A stretch of DNA of 64,000 nt from Bacillus tuaregi (GCF_900104575.1 NZ_LT629731.1:4226712-4290711); one strand, 5' to 3'; shown: positions 42,077 through 51,916, numbered from the stretch's first letter. A program made the numbers and translations. Notes: a model not told the origin generated them from the letters alone.

Positions 42077-42325
42077 ATGACAGACAATATCTATAATCAA
42101 TTACACCTTGAACTGAACGAGCAACTAGATTTAATTAATAAGAAAAAAATGATGATGGGATATATTAGATCAACAAGTAATCAACATGATTTAACAAAAG
42201 AAGAAAGCAATAAAATTATTGGGGCTTTGATATCAGTGTGTACCTCTAAAAATCACAAAGAATATGAATATTACTCTGAAAATATTCTTGATTACATAAA
42301 GGAACTTCTTACACGGAAAATTTAA
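42077..42325 (+). CDS. Small protein in operon with the primase
   Basis: An 82-residue charged, helical protein with AAAGGAGAGG before the ATG (LELNEQLDLINKKKMMMGYI, LTKEESNKIIGALISVCTSK, YYSENILDYIKELLTRKI). It has no recognised domain. The gap to the primase gene is 76 bp on the same strand. Such small partners of plasmid primases can be copy-control or DNA-binding proteins; here this is inference only. Confidence 0.55.
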   Translation: MTDNIYNQLHLELNEQLDLINKKKMMMGYIRSTSNQHDLTKEESNKIIGALISVCTSKNHKEYEYYSENILDYIKELLTRKI

Positions 42326-42401
42326 TTGTTAATATATTAAAACAATTGAGTTCAGAGAGGAATGAGCAAGTATGACAGATTAAAGAGAAGGGTGTGTTTT
42401 T

Positions 42402-43856
42402 ATGAACGATATAAATCAAGTTGTTGAAAAAATGAAGCAGTTGTTTATAACGGTTAGATACAAATATATCAAACTTAATGAAGATGGTAGTTACCATACA
42501 TTCAATATTTATAATAATGACAAACATGTAAGTCTTAATGATGGGTTTTTGAAATCCCATATACTGCAGAAAAGTACTTACGGCATTTTTTGCAGGAAAA
42601 TACATACAAAATTTATCACCTTTGATGTGGATGTTCCATTTATACCGGAGGCAAAAAAAGTAGTATTGGCTCTCTATGAGTCATTAAACACTCTCGGAAT
42701 CCCTACGGATAAAATTTTCACCAGTTGGAGCGGTACAAAGGGATATCACGTTGACGTTTATTTTTCAGAGGAAATCCCTTACAACTCAATGAAGGTACTT
42801 TTTAACGCAGCAGTTTCAATTACATATAACTTACTAGATGGAAAAATAAATGGAAAAATCGAACTTCGACCAACACCCACTAAGGGGCTGAAACTTCCCC
42901 TCAGTATCAATCACAAAAATCGAGATAAAAGTAGTAATGTCTGCTGGTATGTTGACGTGCAAAATAATTTTACTACTTTTCAATCCTTTGATTATTTTTT
43001 AAGTATTGAACCCATGAACGCTGAAATTGTGATGGATTTAATATCGGATTTACAGGAAGATGACGAGGAAGTACCAAATATAGAAAGTGAAAGTAAAGAA
43101 TTAGATAATACTGCTCTGGGGAACTTGGATCTTTCAGAAGATACACTGGATTCCTTAGCAGATTTATACAAAAATGGATTAAGGAAGCCGGGCACTAGAA
43201 ATGCTGTTACTTGTAAAATGGCCGTTTATTTAAACACTTTAAAGGAAAGCAAATCTGAATGTGAACAAAAACTAAGGCAATGGATGGAGCGCCAAGATAG
43301 AGCATTTTTCAAGACCCCACTTGAAGAATGTTTTAAAGAAATAGCGAGAATCGTTAATTTAGTTTATAAAAAAAATGTTGTGTTTTCCAAAGGCTTAACA
43401 AAAATTATTGTATCCAGAAGTGAAATGTTAACACTGTATCAGTACCCAAAAAAATTTCATAAAACACTTTTTGCTTTATTTATTCACTCAAAACGATTTG
43501 CAGATAGAAATAATGAGTTTTTTATGACTTATGAACAAATTGCATTGGGTGCTAAATGCTCTGTCAAAACAGCCATAAACCATATTAAGATACTTGAGCA
43601 AGAGAACATTATTAGAATTGCAAGATCACCCAAATATTTAAGAGGAAACAAGCCGGAAAGCCATCCAAATTTTTATGAACTTAACCTAAATTGGCTCAAT
43701 GCAGACAAGGAAGTTTCTATTAGTGTGAGAGCGGATAATGTAAAATCCTATCATGAAAAAAAGATTAAACTCATTCTGGAGATATTCCCCAATAATGAAT
43801 GGTGGAATATTAGTGAGTTACTAAATACAGCACTAGAAAAACAATCTAAAGAATAA
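42402..43856 (+). CDS. Archaeo-eukaryotic-type primase with C-terminal winged helix
   Basis: A 484-residue protein. FITFDVDV (71-78) supplies the D-x-D metal motif, SGTKGYHVDV (110-119) the S-G-x-K-G-x-H motif and IELRPT...KLPLS (153-168) the third motif of AEP-superfamily primases; these resemble the primase domain of TOTE-type systems. All catalytic residues are there. Residues about 370-430 (FFMTYEQIALGAKCSVKTAI, then NHIKILEQENIIRIA) form a winged helix as in plasmid initiators. It probably primes DNA synthesis at a plasmid origin. It could supply the activity missing from the primase-helicase at 1.5-3.7 kb. Its stop codon lies inside a flanking inverted repeat. Confidence 0.85.
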   Translation: MNDINQVVEKMKQLFITVRYKYIKLNEDGSYHTFNIYNNDKHVSLNDGFLKSHILQKSTYGIFCRKIHTKFITFDVDVPFIPEAKKVVLALYESLNTLGIPTDKIFTSWSGTKGYHVDVYFSEEIPYNSMKVLFNAAVSITYNLLDGKINGKIELRPTPTKGLKLPLSINHKNRDKSSNVCWYVDVQNNFTTFQSFDYFLSIEPMNAEIVMDLISDLQEDDEEVPNIESESKELDNTALGNLDLSEDTLDSLADLYKNGLRKPGTRNAVTCKMAVYLNTLKESKSECEQKLRQWMERQDRAFFKTPLEECFKEIARIVNLVYKKNVVFSKGLTKIIVSRSEMLTLYQYPKKFHKTLFALFIHSKRFADRNNEFFMTYEQIALGAKCSVKTAINHIKILEQENIIRIARSPKYLRGNKPESHPNFYELNLNWLNADKEVSISVRADNVKSYHEKKIKLILEIFPNNEWWNISELLNTALEKQSKE

Positions 43857-43871
43857 TAATTAAGTACTTGT
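43852..43871. repeat. Right 20-bp inverted repeat flanking the primase operon
   Basis: AATAATAATTAAGTACTTGT, the exact inverse of 41883-41902. It includes the stop codon of the primase gene. The two copies bracket 1,989 bp containing exactly the two-gene operon. Confidence 0.65.
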
Positions 43872-43935
43872 ATGTAAATTGATTCAGTCATATTTAATCA
43901 TATCGTTATGTGTAATTGTCTACAAAAAAAATAAT

Positions 43936-43971
43936 AAAAGCGTGTAAAACTTATGTAGTTCACACGCTTTT
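43936..43971 (+). terminator. Intrinsic terminator after the primase operon
   Basis: AAAAGCGTGT pairs with ACACGCTTTT across a 16-base loop and is followed by TGTTTGTCTTTATT. It works for the primase operon; being symmetric it may also stop leftward transcripts. The next 270 bp (43,972-44,246) show no gene. Confidence 0.85.
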
Positions 43972-44246
43972 GTTTGTCTTTATTCATTACAAAGAAAGGA
44001 ATCCCCACAATTTACAGCAAAAGAGAAGGTTACATCGTGAAAATGCAAACATAATGTACCTTTAAAGAAAAGAGATTATTTATAACATTCCACAGATATT
44101 TTCTAATACCTTTATTTTTATCTAAAATCTTCATTTGTATCTCTTCCATATGTTTTAAACATTGATAACTAACTTAGCAAGTAAAAAACAAATGAAACAA
44201 ATAAAACCATCAATTATTGGTGACGCTACTCACTTCAATTTTCAAT

Positions 44247-44708
44247 CTAGTAGGAACCAACTTTGGTTGTAATTTTTATTTCTGAATCTTTTTCCCTTTC
44301 TATCTTCACCTTAATATAGCCCTTCAATATACTAAACCAAATCCACCCCCCTATTAAGAGAAATACAGGGATATATATTGCGAGGAAAACATCCCTTTTG
44401 AAATAATAAATCGCAATGCCAGTAACTATATATGCAATCATCTTGCCAGCAAACATTGCCGTATAATGTATTTTATTTAATGCTTCGTAGTCATTATCTA
44501 AGTCTATATAGAAGTATGTAAATGCCCTTTCAAAAAACGCTCCTCCTAATGCTAACAAAAACAGAGAAAGCAAGAGATAGTCTGTTGTAGATAATTCTAA
44601 GTTCCAAAAAGATAGCGGGTAAAAAATGAGCGTGAACAAAGACGCATATAACAACCACATAATATAAAAGACTAATTTATGTGAAAATCTCGTAATTACG
44701 TATTGCAA
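44247..44708 (-). CDS. Four-helix membrane protein
   Basis: A 153-residue protein starting at TTG, with AAAGGGG upstream. Four hydrophobic spans: KLVFYIMWLLYASLFTLIFY, LLLSLFLLALGGAFFE, KMIAYIVTGIAIYYF, VFLAIYIPVFLLIGGWIWF. The C-terminus is charged and cytoplasmic. Not recognised. Left-most gene of defence island 2, monocistronic. Confidence 0.55.
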   Translation of the reverse strand: MQYVITRFSHKLVFYIMWLLYASLFTLIFYPLSFWNLELSTTDYLLLSLFLLALGGAFFERAFTYFYIDLDNDYEALNKIHYTAMFAGKMIAYIVTGIAIYYFKRDVFLAIYIPVFLLIGGWIWFSILKGYIKVKIEREKDSEIKITTKVGSY

Positions 44709-44837
44709 TGTATGGCCCCTTTCCCCAAAATCATTTGGAATAATTTGTATACTATTATACCTGATAATTGCTTAAAAAGCAGCGTAAGAGCGGCTATTTT
44801 CACTATTAAAAAAACAAGGATTTTACTCCTTGTTCTG

Positions 44838-45197
44838 TCAATTTTTCGGATCAAGTTTTTGAACCTCGTTTAGGCACCTAAAAACTTCATCTTGATTCAA
44901 TATATATTCCGACAAAATGGAATAGAGGTTATGAACCATTTCATCAAAGGTATGGTAGCCCTTATTAAAACAGATAATGTTAAAAGTGCCCCTATCCGTA
45001 TCGCTATTCCGTTTTTTTGCTAACTTATGCTGTTTGCGGAAGATATAAATTAAATATAAATATTTGGCTTCTTCCCGAACGTTTGTGTCTGTTAAACTAA
45101 TACGCTCGAACCTTGTGAACAAAATATTGTGTTCTCGGTGACGAAATTCAACAAATTCTGTGTCCATTCCTTCAACTTTAAAGTGCTCCTTTTTCAT
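44838..45197 (-). CDS. Hypothetical protein, paralogue of the 58.3-kb gene
   Basis: A 119-residue protein from the ATG at 45197, preceded by AATGGAGGAGATTAC. VEFRHREHNILFTRFERI near the start and ILSEYILNQDEVFRCLNEVQ near the end correspond to VEFHHEDYQFIITRFKKI and ILSEYILVDDAIFECLKLAE in the gene at 58,303-58,668. The ribosome-binding region is nearly the same in both. The pair flanks the restriction/defence genes. Function unknown. Confidence 0.6.
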   Translation of the reverse strand: MKKEHFKVEGMDTEFVEFRHREHNILFTRFERISLTDTNVREEAKYLYLIYIFRKQHKLAKKRNSDTDRGTFNIICFNKGYHTFDEMVHNLYSILSEYILNQDEVFRCLNEVQKLDPKN

Positions 45198-45332
45198 GAG
45201 TAATCTCCTCCATTGTCTATGCATTATTTAATATGTATACATGTTAAACACGAATACACGTTTCCCTTTTGGTCAATAAAAAAAAGAGCAGAAACAAATC
45301 CACTCTTTTAATTCCAAAATTTCCATTTAATG

Positions 45333-47207
45333 TTACGCTGATAAAGAAGTACTCCATTGCTCAATTACTTCATCGACACTTGCTAACCAAGCAGTTGAGT
45401 CATTTCCTGCATCAATGTTTTTATTAAATATGTTTGCAAGGAGACTCTGTAAATCTTTATGATTTACTCTAACACCTTTCTCATTTAGTTCTTTTACCTT
45501 TTTCAAAACATTTATATACTGATTTATTGTGAGAGGGATAATTTTTTGTACTCTTCCTTCATAGCCTAATTTAACACTCATCCAAAAAGTATTTAACGTG
45601 TCACGATGAATGTTAGGAGCAATGAATAAACAATAATTATCTAGAGACTTGTTTAAGTCTTTATCTTCAAATTCCCTTAAATGTCTCATTATAGGTTGTC
45701 CTTCATTAAACCACTGATCACGGCCTCTAAGAAGAGTTACCTCACAAATCATGTTAAAAGAAGAATACTTACACTCAATATCTGGATTATTACCCGCAGC
45801 AGTAAATAATGGTAAGTTATCATCCCCGACTGAGTAATTAGGTGTAATTTCCTTTGCATCATCTAAAGCCATTAAAGATAACGTAGTATAATACTCTAGG
45901 TTTAATGGATCTTGGCCACTTATGCTTCTTTTTCTTGTGGCTAACTCTGTTAACTTTTTAATATATAAATCTATATTTTCTAAACTTCTCTCTCGTAGTA
46001 TTGATAAATCATTATTTAATGTTTTTATTATTTCTCTTAATTTTGCTATTTCTTTGTTATAATCATTTATACTCGAAAGTTCAACTTTGGTCAAAGTGAA
46101 TTGGTGGAGAGCCTGATCTCGATATTGGTTGTTTATATCAGTTTGTAAAGACCTCGCTTGTTCTAATAAGTTTTCATAAACAGATTTTAAATCACTTAGG
46201 TTCTCCCATGGTAGAGCAGGTTTATCGATATCAGACATATAAGTTAAATAAGCCTCAGCATTTTTAAAACTTATTGCTCGCCCATCAAAGTTTTCTAATA
46301 GCCTTTTAATCTCTACTCTTCTAGTAGGGGCTAAATCGACATATCTACCATTTCCTCTGTAGTAAAATAACTTTGTTTGTCTAAAGTATCTTATTGCAGA
46401 GTCTCCATAATCATAGAGGTTATTAACTTTAGTTTCTACTTTTTTCTTCTCACTAGGTTTTAATTTAAAGACCTCTATTGCAGTTTCAACAAATCTTCTT
46501 TCAACATAACGTTGTGCTGCATTTTTATCTAATGATCTCTTTTCTTTCCTAAATTCAATAATTTTTGACACACGATCTTTGATATCTTTATAATCAATCA
46601 AGGTTGTTAAAAATAAGGAAAACTCTTCTTTTGATACTCCAACAGGTTTATGCCCTAAGTTTTTCCATTCTTTATTTACCTTACTAATAACATGCATAAC
46701 TGCAATAAAGGGTACGATATCAAAGTCCTTGTATCCCTTGTCAGTCGGATTTGGTAATTGCCATTTTAAAAAGTATCTAAAGAAAACATTAACTAAGTCT
46801 ACTTCTTCATTGATTAATTTTTTTCCTAAATCGGTTATTCTAACCGCACCCATTGATTCCTTAGCAATTGCCAATCCCATCTTAGTAATATTACTTACTG
46901 CTGTTCTTCCTCTCATGGCATATGCCATTTCTTGATCATTATTGAAACTCTTGTTCTCATAGTGAACTTGACTTAAGATATCTTCTAATTCTTTATTAGT
47001 AAACTCTTCAGGATCTTCAAACTTTTGCTTGTAATAATCTGAAATTCCTGTAGGTGTGTACAATTTTGTTTTAATTAATTCTTTAAAAAATAAGCCTTGT
47101 GTTTTATCATTAAAAGGTCTTCCTTCAAACCTAGAAAGCACCTTTAAAAAATCAACTATCCGTTCGGGATTTCTCAAAGTTGTACTTATACTCCATGTAC
47201 CCGGCAT
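45333..47207 (-). CDS. AlwI-family Type II restriction endonuclease
   Basis: A 624-residue protein. MPGTWSISTTLRNPERIVDF, the KTQGLFFKELIKTKLYTPTG segment and the RVEIKRLLENFDGR region follow the AlwI/BstNBI family (enzymes for GGATC and GAGTC, cutting at a distance). The catalytic part is C-terminal (LPLFTAAGNNPDIECKYSSF then MICEVTLLRGRDQW: D ... E-V-T-x-x-x). It cuts unmodified DNA. AGGGGG precedes the ATG. It is last in a run with a second possible subunit and two adenine methylases, all one strand. Confidence 0.85.
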   Translation of the reverse strand: MPGTWSISTTLRNPERIVDFLKVLSRFEGRPFNDKTQGLFFKELIKTKLYTPTGISDYYKQKFEDPEEFTNKELEDILSQVHYENKSFNNDQEMAYAMRGRTAVSNITKMGLAIAKESMGAVRITDLGKKLINEEVDLVNVFFRYFLKWQLPNPTDKGYKDFDIVPFIAVMHVISKVNKEWKNLGHKPVGVSKEEFSLFLTTLIDYKDIKDRVSKIIEFRKEKRSLDKNAAQRYVERRFVETAIEVFKLKPSEKKKVETKVNNLYDYGDSAIRYFRQTKLFYYRGNGRYVDLAPTRRVEIKRLLENFDGRAISFKNAEAYLTYMSDIDKPALPWENLSDLKSVYENLLEQARSLQTDINNQYRDQALHQFTLTKVELSSINDYNKEIAKLREIIKTLNNDLSILRERSLENIDLYIKKLTELATRKRSISGQDPLNLEYYTTLSLMALDDAKEITPNYSVGDDNLPLFTAAGNNPDIECKYSSFNMICEVTLLRGRDQWFNEGQPIMRHLREFEDKDLNKSLDNYCLFIAPNIHRDTLNTFWMSVKLGYEGRVQKIIPLTINQYINVLKKVKELNEKGVRVNHKDLQSLLANIFNKNIDAGNDSTAWLASVDEVIEQWSTSLSA

Positions 47208-47218
47208 ATAAACTCCCC

Positions 47219-48193
47219 CTAGATGAATATGTTTGAAAACTCTGAACCATAATTCCTCTTATTTTCATTAAAATTTCCAAAGAATTCTTGGTTATAATGA
47301 ATCCCTTTAAAATCGGAAAAATAATCTCTATTATTAGAATTATAATTCTTCATATCGTGTAACCACCCTAAGAAAATACTTCTACTTATACAATACTTAT
47401 TCTCAGAAGTAATGCCTCTAGCAGTGTCCAAACTTAAAACTTCAATTACTGAGATTTTTTCATTAGGATTATCACTATAGTTAATTAAAAATAATCTGCC
47501 ATTTAACTGCTGTTTTGTATTCCATAATGATATATACTTTTGTTTATTATCACTTGAACTACCCGTCCAACAATACCTCATTGGATGGGCTTGTATATTA
47601 TTTATATGGTGATTTTCCCTTTTAAGAAATTCATATATTACATATTCATTTGTTGATGGTATATATTGGAATAAATCTAGATCAAAACCTTTAGTGGTAT
47701 CACCATTAAGCAAATTTTTGGTTAAGACAAGACCATTATCATCTTGAAATTGGTTGTCATTATAAATGGATTGTAATAAACCATTTACATAACTATCAAT
47801 GTTTGTATTTCTAGCAGCCCCTAATCCCTTTGAATTGCTTTGTCCGTCAATATTATTTACTCCTCTAAACCACTGTTGAAGTTGATCAAAAGTCAGGATA
47901 TAACCATTTGTTTGATTAATGTAAGGATTTATCTCAATCAAAACGTACTTATTAATTCCTTGTTGATAAAAAATAAATAATCTTACTGCATGTTGATAAC
48001 CCCTAAGAAAGTTAATTTTACCAACTTCTACATTACTAATCATAGTAAATAATGCTTCCCAAAAATGCCCTTGATTAAGTAACTGATTATTATTTCCTAT
48101 AAGACCATTAATATTATTTACTTCCATAAATTCAAAGAAGTAGTACTGTCCATTGGTATTAGCATACTGAACCCTATCAATTGTGTATAACAA
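47219..48193 (-). CDS. Possible second restriction subunit, PD-(D/E)XK-like
   Basis: A 324-residue protein. KGFDLDLFQYIPSTNEYVIY followed by EFLKRENHHI gives D-x(12)-E-x-x-K, a plausible nuclease core in the middle of an otherwise unrecognised protein rich in Asn and Tyr. It lies 11 bp before the AlwI-type gene. Some asymmetric-site enzymes (for example BtsI and BsrDI) are heterodimers of a large and a small nuclease subunit, which fits the gene order; this is inference. TTG start with AAGGAAG upstream. Confidence 0.55.
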   Translation of the reverse strand: MLYTIDRVQYANTNGQYYFFEFMEVNNINGLIGNNNQLLNQGHFWEALFTMISNVEVGKINFLRGYQHAVRLFIFYQQGINKYVLIEINPYINQTNGYILTFDQLQQWFRGVNNIDGQSNSKGLGAARNTNIDSYVNGLLQSIYNDNQFQDDNGLVLTKNLLNGDTTKGFDLDLFQYIPSTNEYVIYEFLKRENHHINNIQAHPMRYCWTGSSSDNKQKYISLWNTKQQLNGRLFLINYSDNPNEKISVIEVLSLDTARGITSENKYCISRSIFLGWLHDMKNYNSNNRDYFSDFKGIHYNQEFFGNFNENKRNYGSEFSNIFI

Positions 48194-48319
48194 ATAGCAT
48201 CTTCCTTTTTCTAGAATCTAATATACTACTACCATCATAATTCATATTACCTATTTGTTAAATAGTTTCCAGAAATATATAAGAAAAAACCTTCCCAACA
48301 ATGCTGGAAAGGTTTCATA

Positions 48320-49255
48320 TTATTTCTTATAATTAGTGATTAGTACTTCAGAGGTCTTTGTTGTCTTTTCTTTAATTTGATAGTTAGAATTATTGTAATT
48401 ATAGTCTAGATAGTTAATTTCATAATTTTTAGCCCAATTTATTAGAATTGTATTCTCTTTGCCCTTATGTTCAAGTACATTTGATAATGCAAATTTAACA
48501 CCTTGTGAATCTAACTTATCTAATAGATTTAACAGGTCATATTCTTCAGTTTCAGTCCACCCATTTTGTTCATTATATGTTGCAGTTGAAATTAAATAAG
48601 GAGGATCTGCATAGAGAAAATCCCCTCTTAAAAGTTCTATCTCCACTTGACGGAAGTCGTCGCATACAAAATCTATATCCTTATCCTTTATTACCTCAAT
48701 AAACTTATTTAAGTTTGACTGAATTTTGTCATTAAAATCTCTTTTACCAACAGGAATATTGTAATGACCTTTTTTATTAAATCTTATCTGATTATTAAAA
48801 CCATAAACAGTTAACAGATAAAATAGAAGATCATAGTAAGTGTTGTCACTTGTCCGACAATTGTAATCCTCTCTTAACTTTAAAAAACGCTCTTTGTTAT
48901 AAAAAGCAAGTCCATTTCCAGACTCACAACCATAATGAGAATATCCATTCTTCTGGGTATCAGTTAACTCATACTTTAATATTATATTAGAAATAATATT
49001 AAACACATCTTCTTTACTTGTGTTCTTTAAAGTATTAAAAAGTCGTAAGACCTCTCTCTGCTTGTCTATGCCAAGCATATTCCCTTTTGCACTAACATTG
49101 ATAGCAACATTTGCCCCGCCGCAAAATAAATCAACAAAATTATTTATTTCTTCGGGGAACAAAGGAACAATTTGCTTTAATAATTTATGCTTTCCACCTG
49201 TATAATTTAAACATGATTTGAGATACTTCGTATCTGTTTGTAACAATTTTATCAC
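48320..49255 (-). CDS. Dam-type N6-adenine DNA methyltransferase
   Basis: A 311-residue methylase of the D12/alpha class: YTGGKHKLLKQI (motif X), FVDLFCGGANVAINV (motif I, SAM binding) and LYADPPYLISTATY (motif IV, DPPY catalytic). Length is like DpnM and Dam. It protects one strand of the recognition site. The start is GTG and overlaps the stop of the upstream methylase (GTGA), so both are made in step. Sequence specificity cannot be told from sequence. Confidence 0.92.
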   Translation of the reverse strand: MIKLLQTDTKYLKSCLNYTGGKHKLLKQIVPLFPEEINNFVDLFCGGANVAINVSAKGNMLGIDKQREVLRLFNTLKNTSKEDVFNIISNIILKYELTDTQKNGYSHYGCESGNGLAFYNKERFLKLREDYNCRTSDNTYYDLLFYLLTVYGFNNQIRFNKKGHYNIPVGKRDFNDKIQSNLNKFIEVIKDKDIDFVCDDFRQVEIELLRGDFLYADPPYLISTATYNEQNGWTETEEYDLLNLLDKLDSQGVKFALSNVLEHKGKENTILINWAKNYEINYLDYNYNNSNYQIKEKTTKTSEVLITNYKK

Positions 49256-50472
49256 CTGCTTATTTCACAAAGATACAGTATTTCCTTATGATCTTCAATG
49301 TTTGTTTTTCCAGTAGTATAGGCTTGGAAATCCGTATCAAAAATACTCACCTTACCTCTGGTTTCTAGAATCTCTACTATTTCTTCAGCAGAAATTTTTG
49401 CATTTGAACGGCCAACACCTTTTTGTGCCATATTGTTATAAGAAACAAGAATATACTTACCAGAGATATTCGAAATTAAGTCTTCAAAAGCCTGAGTAGC
49501 CTTCATAGTACAATAATCACTCTTAATATGAGAACGGTTTATCATTTTTTTGGCAACTCCTGAAACTTCAGGTTTCTTCCATTCTGCGATATTCTCTAGG
49601 AGGTGATAAGCATCTCCATATTGACGTGAGTTATAAGGAGTGTCTATATAAATCAAGTCTGCACTTATTTTTCTAACTAATTGGTTCGCATCCTCGTTAA
49701 ATATTCTATTTCCTTTATTATAATGATCATTAAATTTTGGTACTAAAAGTTTAATTTCTTTCAAAGAATCTAATTTTCTTCTATAAGCGTCATAATGCCC
49801 CACTGTATTAGCAACTTTATCCATAGCATAGAGCAATGAAGTAATAAGGGTTGCTTTTTCACGAAAATTAATTTCCTCTGATAATCTCTCAATTTCTTCC
49901 CTAATATAGCCTATTTTTTTAGCATTATATTCTGAAAAATAAGTACCACCATAATGTTTTGATACATAGTTATCTTCAGTAGGCTCAGCGTCATTAAATT
50001 GTTTAATTATACTCTGTATCTTTTTATAATCAATTTTTTCGTCACTAAACCATGTCCAATATGCTAAGTGATTTGAGTACAAAATATCATTAACAATTAT
50101 GTTTTTGCCGGCAATGTTAAATCTATCAGCAACTACACCTGTTCCACCAAAAATATCTGCCACAGTGTTTACATTTATACAATTCTCATTAACAACCTTC
50201 CATATGAATTCTAATAATTTATATTTACTGCCTAAATATCTACGATTTTTGATATTCAATTTTATATCATTTTCAATTGGTAGAGACAGTTGCTTCTCTT
50301 TTTTTCTAATTACATTTGTTATTTCACTTACGTGTTGTTCAGTCCACATTCTCCAGCCTCTCCAATCTTTCTTAGGGGCAGAAATATCTCCAATTTTCAC
50401 CCAATTGTAGAGTGTTTGCCTTGTTAGATTAAATTGTTCTAATAATTCTTTAGTACGTATTTGTTGGTTCAT
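49252..50472 (-). CDS. Adenine DNA methyltransferase with N-terminal HTH
   Basis: About 406 residues from the ATG at 50472 with GGGGTGGGG before it. Residues 1-60 form a MerR-like helix-turn-helix (TKELLEQFNLTRQTLYNWVK, WRMWTEQHVSEI), which may allow autorepression. The methylase part has YLGSKYKLLEFIW (motif X), VADIFGGTGVVADRF (motif I) and YIDTPYNSRQY (motif IV with DTPY). For asymmetric sites of the AlwI/BstNBI kind each strand needs its own methylase, which explains two genes. First gene of the restriction operon. Confidence 0.88.
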   Translation of the reverse strand: MNQQIRTKELLEQFNLTRQTLYNWVKIGDISAPKKDWRGWRMWTEQHVSEITNVIRKKEKQLSLPIENDIKLNIKNRRYLGSKYKLLEFIWKVVNENCINVNTVADIFGGTGVVADRFNIAGKNIIVNDILYSNHLAYWTWFSDEKIDYKKIQSIIKQFNDAEPTEDNYVSKHYGGTYFSEYNAKKIGYIREEIERLSEEINFREKATLITSLLYAMDKVANTVGHYDAYRRKLDSLKEIKLLVPKFNDHYNKGNRIFNEDANQLVRKISADLIYIDTPYNSRQYGDAYHLLENIAEWKKPEVSGVAKKMINRSHIKSDYCTMKATQAFEDLISNISGKYILVSYNNMAQKGVGRSNAKISAEEIVEILETRGKVSIFDTDFQAYTTGKTNIEDHKEILYLCEISR

Positions 50473-50666
50473 TTCCCCACCCCATTTACGCATCACCGCA
50501 TCGTTCTATTTTTACTATTTCGATTATATCATCAACTAGAAGGCAATTAAACGTTTTTTTCTGTCGAATTTTAGAGAATGTTAATGGCATGCTTCATAAA
50601 AGCCATGATGTTATACTTTTAAAAAGATGAATCCTTTTTTGATATAAAGAACTTATGGAGGTAGTC

Positions 50667-51665
50667 ATGGGATTTCCAAGGTTTGATGGTAATAAAGGAA
50701 GCAAAGGAGTAAATTTAGTAGAGAGAAAGGTTATAGAGGAGTTGGGCTGGATATTTAGAGAGCAGCCTACACAAGATTATGGAATTGACGGTCATATGGA
50801 AATCGTTGACGATGAATATGTAACTGGAAGACTTGTCGCTATTCAGATAAAAGCAGGAAAAAGTTATTTGAAAGAGGAAATAAGTACAGGGTTTGTATTT
50901 AGAGGTAAAATAGAACATTACAACTATTGGAACAACCATTCATTACCTGTTATTTTGATATTGTGTGACCTTGAAAATGATACTTGCTATTGGGAACAAA
51001 TTAATAAAGATACTGTAGAATTAATCTCAGACACTAGTTGGAAAGTCACTGTTCCAAAGGAACAAATAATAAATCAAGAGTCCTTATCTAGTCTAAAATA
51101 TATTGCCGAGAATACCACAGATTATGAAAGACGCTTAAATTCATTAGTTCTATCAAGAACTTGGATGGAGGAACTAATGAATGGAAATAAAGTAATTTTG
51201 GAATCAGACGAATGGATAAACAAAACATCTGGGAGAGGATCCTTAGTTTTGAAAGTTATAGAATCAGATACGGAATATGAGAAAGTTGTCCTGAACTGGC
51301 CAATGGTATTCTTCCCTTTCGAAAGTTATGAAGATGTATTTCCAGAATTGTTTCCTTGGGCAAATTTCTCAGTTGATGAAGATTTTTATGAAGAATATGA
51401 TGAAGCAGAATTACTTGCCGATAATGCTGTTTGGGATAAGGAAGAAGGAGAGTACATAGTATTTGGAGATATACAAGAGTGGAAACAGGAACGCACTGAT
51501 ATTAGACCTTATGCTATTCTTTCTGGGGAAGTAGCATCTTATCGACTATACTTAAGTCTCAATGAACTTGGGAGTTCGTTTTTACTCTTAGACAACTATC
51601 TAAGAAATGGGTTTGAGAAAAGGGACTCTGAAAAAAACAATAATAAACACGATAATTGGTTTTAA
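50667..51665 (+). CDS. DUF4365 nuclease-like protein
   Basis: About 332 residues from the ATG at 50667, which follows GGAGG. The N-terminal third has the DUF4365 pattern: NLVERKVIEELGWIFREQPT, QDYGIDGHMEIV and GRLVAIQIKAGKS, i.e. G-I-D-G ... Q-I-K, a PD-(D/E)XK variant. A C-terminal acidic extension (about 230-330) is not recognised. DUF4365 proteins recur in defence islands and may be restriction-type nucleases. It is divergent from the methylase operon and shares its upstream region. Confidence 0.75.
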   Translation: MGFPRFDGNKGSKGVNLVERKVIEELGWIFREQPTQDYGIDGHMEIVDDEYVTGRLVAIQIKAGKSYLKEEISTGFVFRGKIEHYNYWNNHSLPVILILCDLENDTCYWEQINKDTVELISDTSWKVTVPKEQIINQESLSSLKYIAENTTDYERRLNSLVLSRTWMEELMNGNKVILESDEWINKTSGRGSLVLKVIESDTEYEKVVLNWPMVFFPFESYEDVFPELFPWANFSVDEDFYEEYDEAELLADNAVWDKEEGEYIVFGDIQEWKQERTDIRPYAILSGEVASYRLYLSLNELGSSFLLLDNYLRNGFEKRDSEKNNNKHDNWF

Positions 51666-51670
51666 TAAAT

Positions 51671-51696
51671 GACTATTCTCTGTTCTGGGAATAGTC
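51671..51696 (+). terminator. Intrinsic terminator after the DUF4365 gene
   Basis: GACTATTC pairs with GAATAGTC across a ten-base loop and is followed by TTAATTTCTTTTTG. Confidence 0.8.
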
Positions 51697-51863
51697 TTAA
51701 TTTCTTTTTGATACTGAGATCCCATAGTTCATAACCCATTTTAAACCTACCTAAAGGCTCTATTTTGCAAAGTTTTATTAAGCCAGCACCTAAATGTGTG
51801 TTATGTAATTTAAAATTGATTCTAGGGCTATTTTAAAGCCCATTTTATGCATATTCGGGACAG

Positions 51864-51916
51864 GCTTCGTCTTTTGTTAATTCTCTTTCCAAAAATTAAA
51901 TAAAAAAAGACAAAGC
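51864..51916 (-). terminator. Probable terminator of the 197-residue gene
   Basis: GGCTTCGTCTTTT and AAAAAGACAAAGCC form an inverted repeat with a 25-base A/T-rich loop; a second small hairpin (GCCCT/AGGC type) is at 51,914-51,932. Together they fill the convergent gap. Confidence 0.5.
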
